43,329 nucleotides of DNA, from assembly GCA_041687015.1 (NCBI GenBank), contig JAWLCT010000026.1:1-43329 (forward strand), written 5' to 3'. The notes under the pieces are model-generated. The model made no database searches, was not told the origin of the DNA, and saw only the letters and a program-made list of their open reading frames with translations. This document shows positions 43,191-43,329 of this stretch, piece after piece; position 1 is the first letter of the stretch; each line of letters opens with the position of its first letter. The translations under genes and the position numbers were made by a program. Source of the stretch: JALOAT01 sp041687015. Its GTDB lineage: Bacteria > Pseudomonadota > Gammaproteobacteria > Thiohalomonadales > Thiohalomonadaceae.

Positions 43191-43329
43191 ATGGCCACGA
43201 TCATTCCCCACAACGAAACCGATTTTAATAAAGAATTACGCGACTTCTTGGCAAAGCGCGAAGGCGACGTCCGTCGCATCTATTCTGACGACAAGGGCAT
43301 TCCCACGATGGGGATCGGTTTCGCACTTT
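43191..43329 (+). CDS. T4-lysozyme-like (GH24) protein, 5' part only
   Basis: The first 46 residues of a gene cut by the window end. AAAGGAG at 43174-43180 fixes ATG 43191. REGDVRRIYSDDKGIPTMGIGFA aligns without gaps to the T4 lysozyme active-site region: Glu24, Asp33 and Thr39 have exactly the spacing of Glu11, Asp20 and Thr26. T4 His31 is replaced by Phe44. There is no signal peptide, as expected for a type I secretion substrate with a C-terminal signal. Position after an ABC exporter and an LprI protein suggests a secreted muramidase. A phage endolysin origin is the alternative; the rest of the gene is not visible. Confidence 0.8.
   Translation, partial: MATIIPHNETDFNKELRDFLAKREGDVRRIYSDDKGIPTMGIGFAL

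Overview
The window is GC-rich, densely coded DNA from a Gram-negative proteobacterium, most likely a gammaproteobacterium. Supporting this are an AcrAB-type pump with an E. coli-like AcrR box, RlhA and SrmB homologues, lipobox and Sec signals, a GlyGly-CTERM-like C-terminus and a tRNA-Gly with encoded CCA. Genus cannot be fixed from the sequence. The last ~3.6 kb is visibly richer in A+T than the rest and follows a MITE-like element, which suggests later acquisition.

Layout: (1) 1-3509, an exported RCC1-repeat/Ig-like surface protein. (2) 3637-8680, acrR divergent from a two-gene RND pump (adaptor lipoprotein and inner-membrane pump, no outer-membrane channel), with a 24-bp AcrR-type operator between them. 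(3) 8769-12481, a MarR regulator divergent from a small heme-copper-oxidase-like membrane protein, with a near-perfect palindrome in the shared promoter, then an MFS transporter and a ferric-reductase-like flavocytochrome. (4) 12599-14430, a REP-like hairpin, a second MFS transporter and a convergent exported DsrE-like protein. (5) 14600-19525, a COG2187 kinase-like gene facing a tightly packed minus-strand run: DUF4142, CapA-like, phosphoribosyltransferase, alpha/beta hydrolase, PRPP synthetase paralogue. (6) 19675-22543, tRNA-Gly(GCC) with a strong promoter, a Tan1-like THUMP protein, a DJ-1/PfpI protein and the DEAD-box helicase SrmB. (7) 22835-28545, a two-gene system related to 2-hydroxyacyl-CoA dehydratase activases and double-cubane-cluster proteins. 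(8) 28972-31566, two small hypothetical genes and rlhA. (9) 31708-39498, a three-gene run: a 1659-residue exported NHL/Fn3/TPR/transglutaminase-like protein, a small exported TPR-like protein and a CHASE2 adenylate cyclase. (10) 39536-43329, a MITE-like element, then a type I secretion ABC transporter, an exported LprI-domain protein and the start of a T4-lysozyme-like (GH24) gene that runs off the window.

The strongest candidate for an undescribed system is region 10. An HlyB-type exporter, a periplasmic protein of a lysozyme-inhibitor family and a lysozyme whose E-D-T catalytic spacing equals that of T4 lysozyme lie in sequence. They read as a secreted peptidoglycan-hydrolase effector with its immunity protein. 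Regions 5, 7 and 9 are also multi-gene systems whose biological roles are poorly known.
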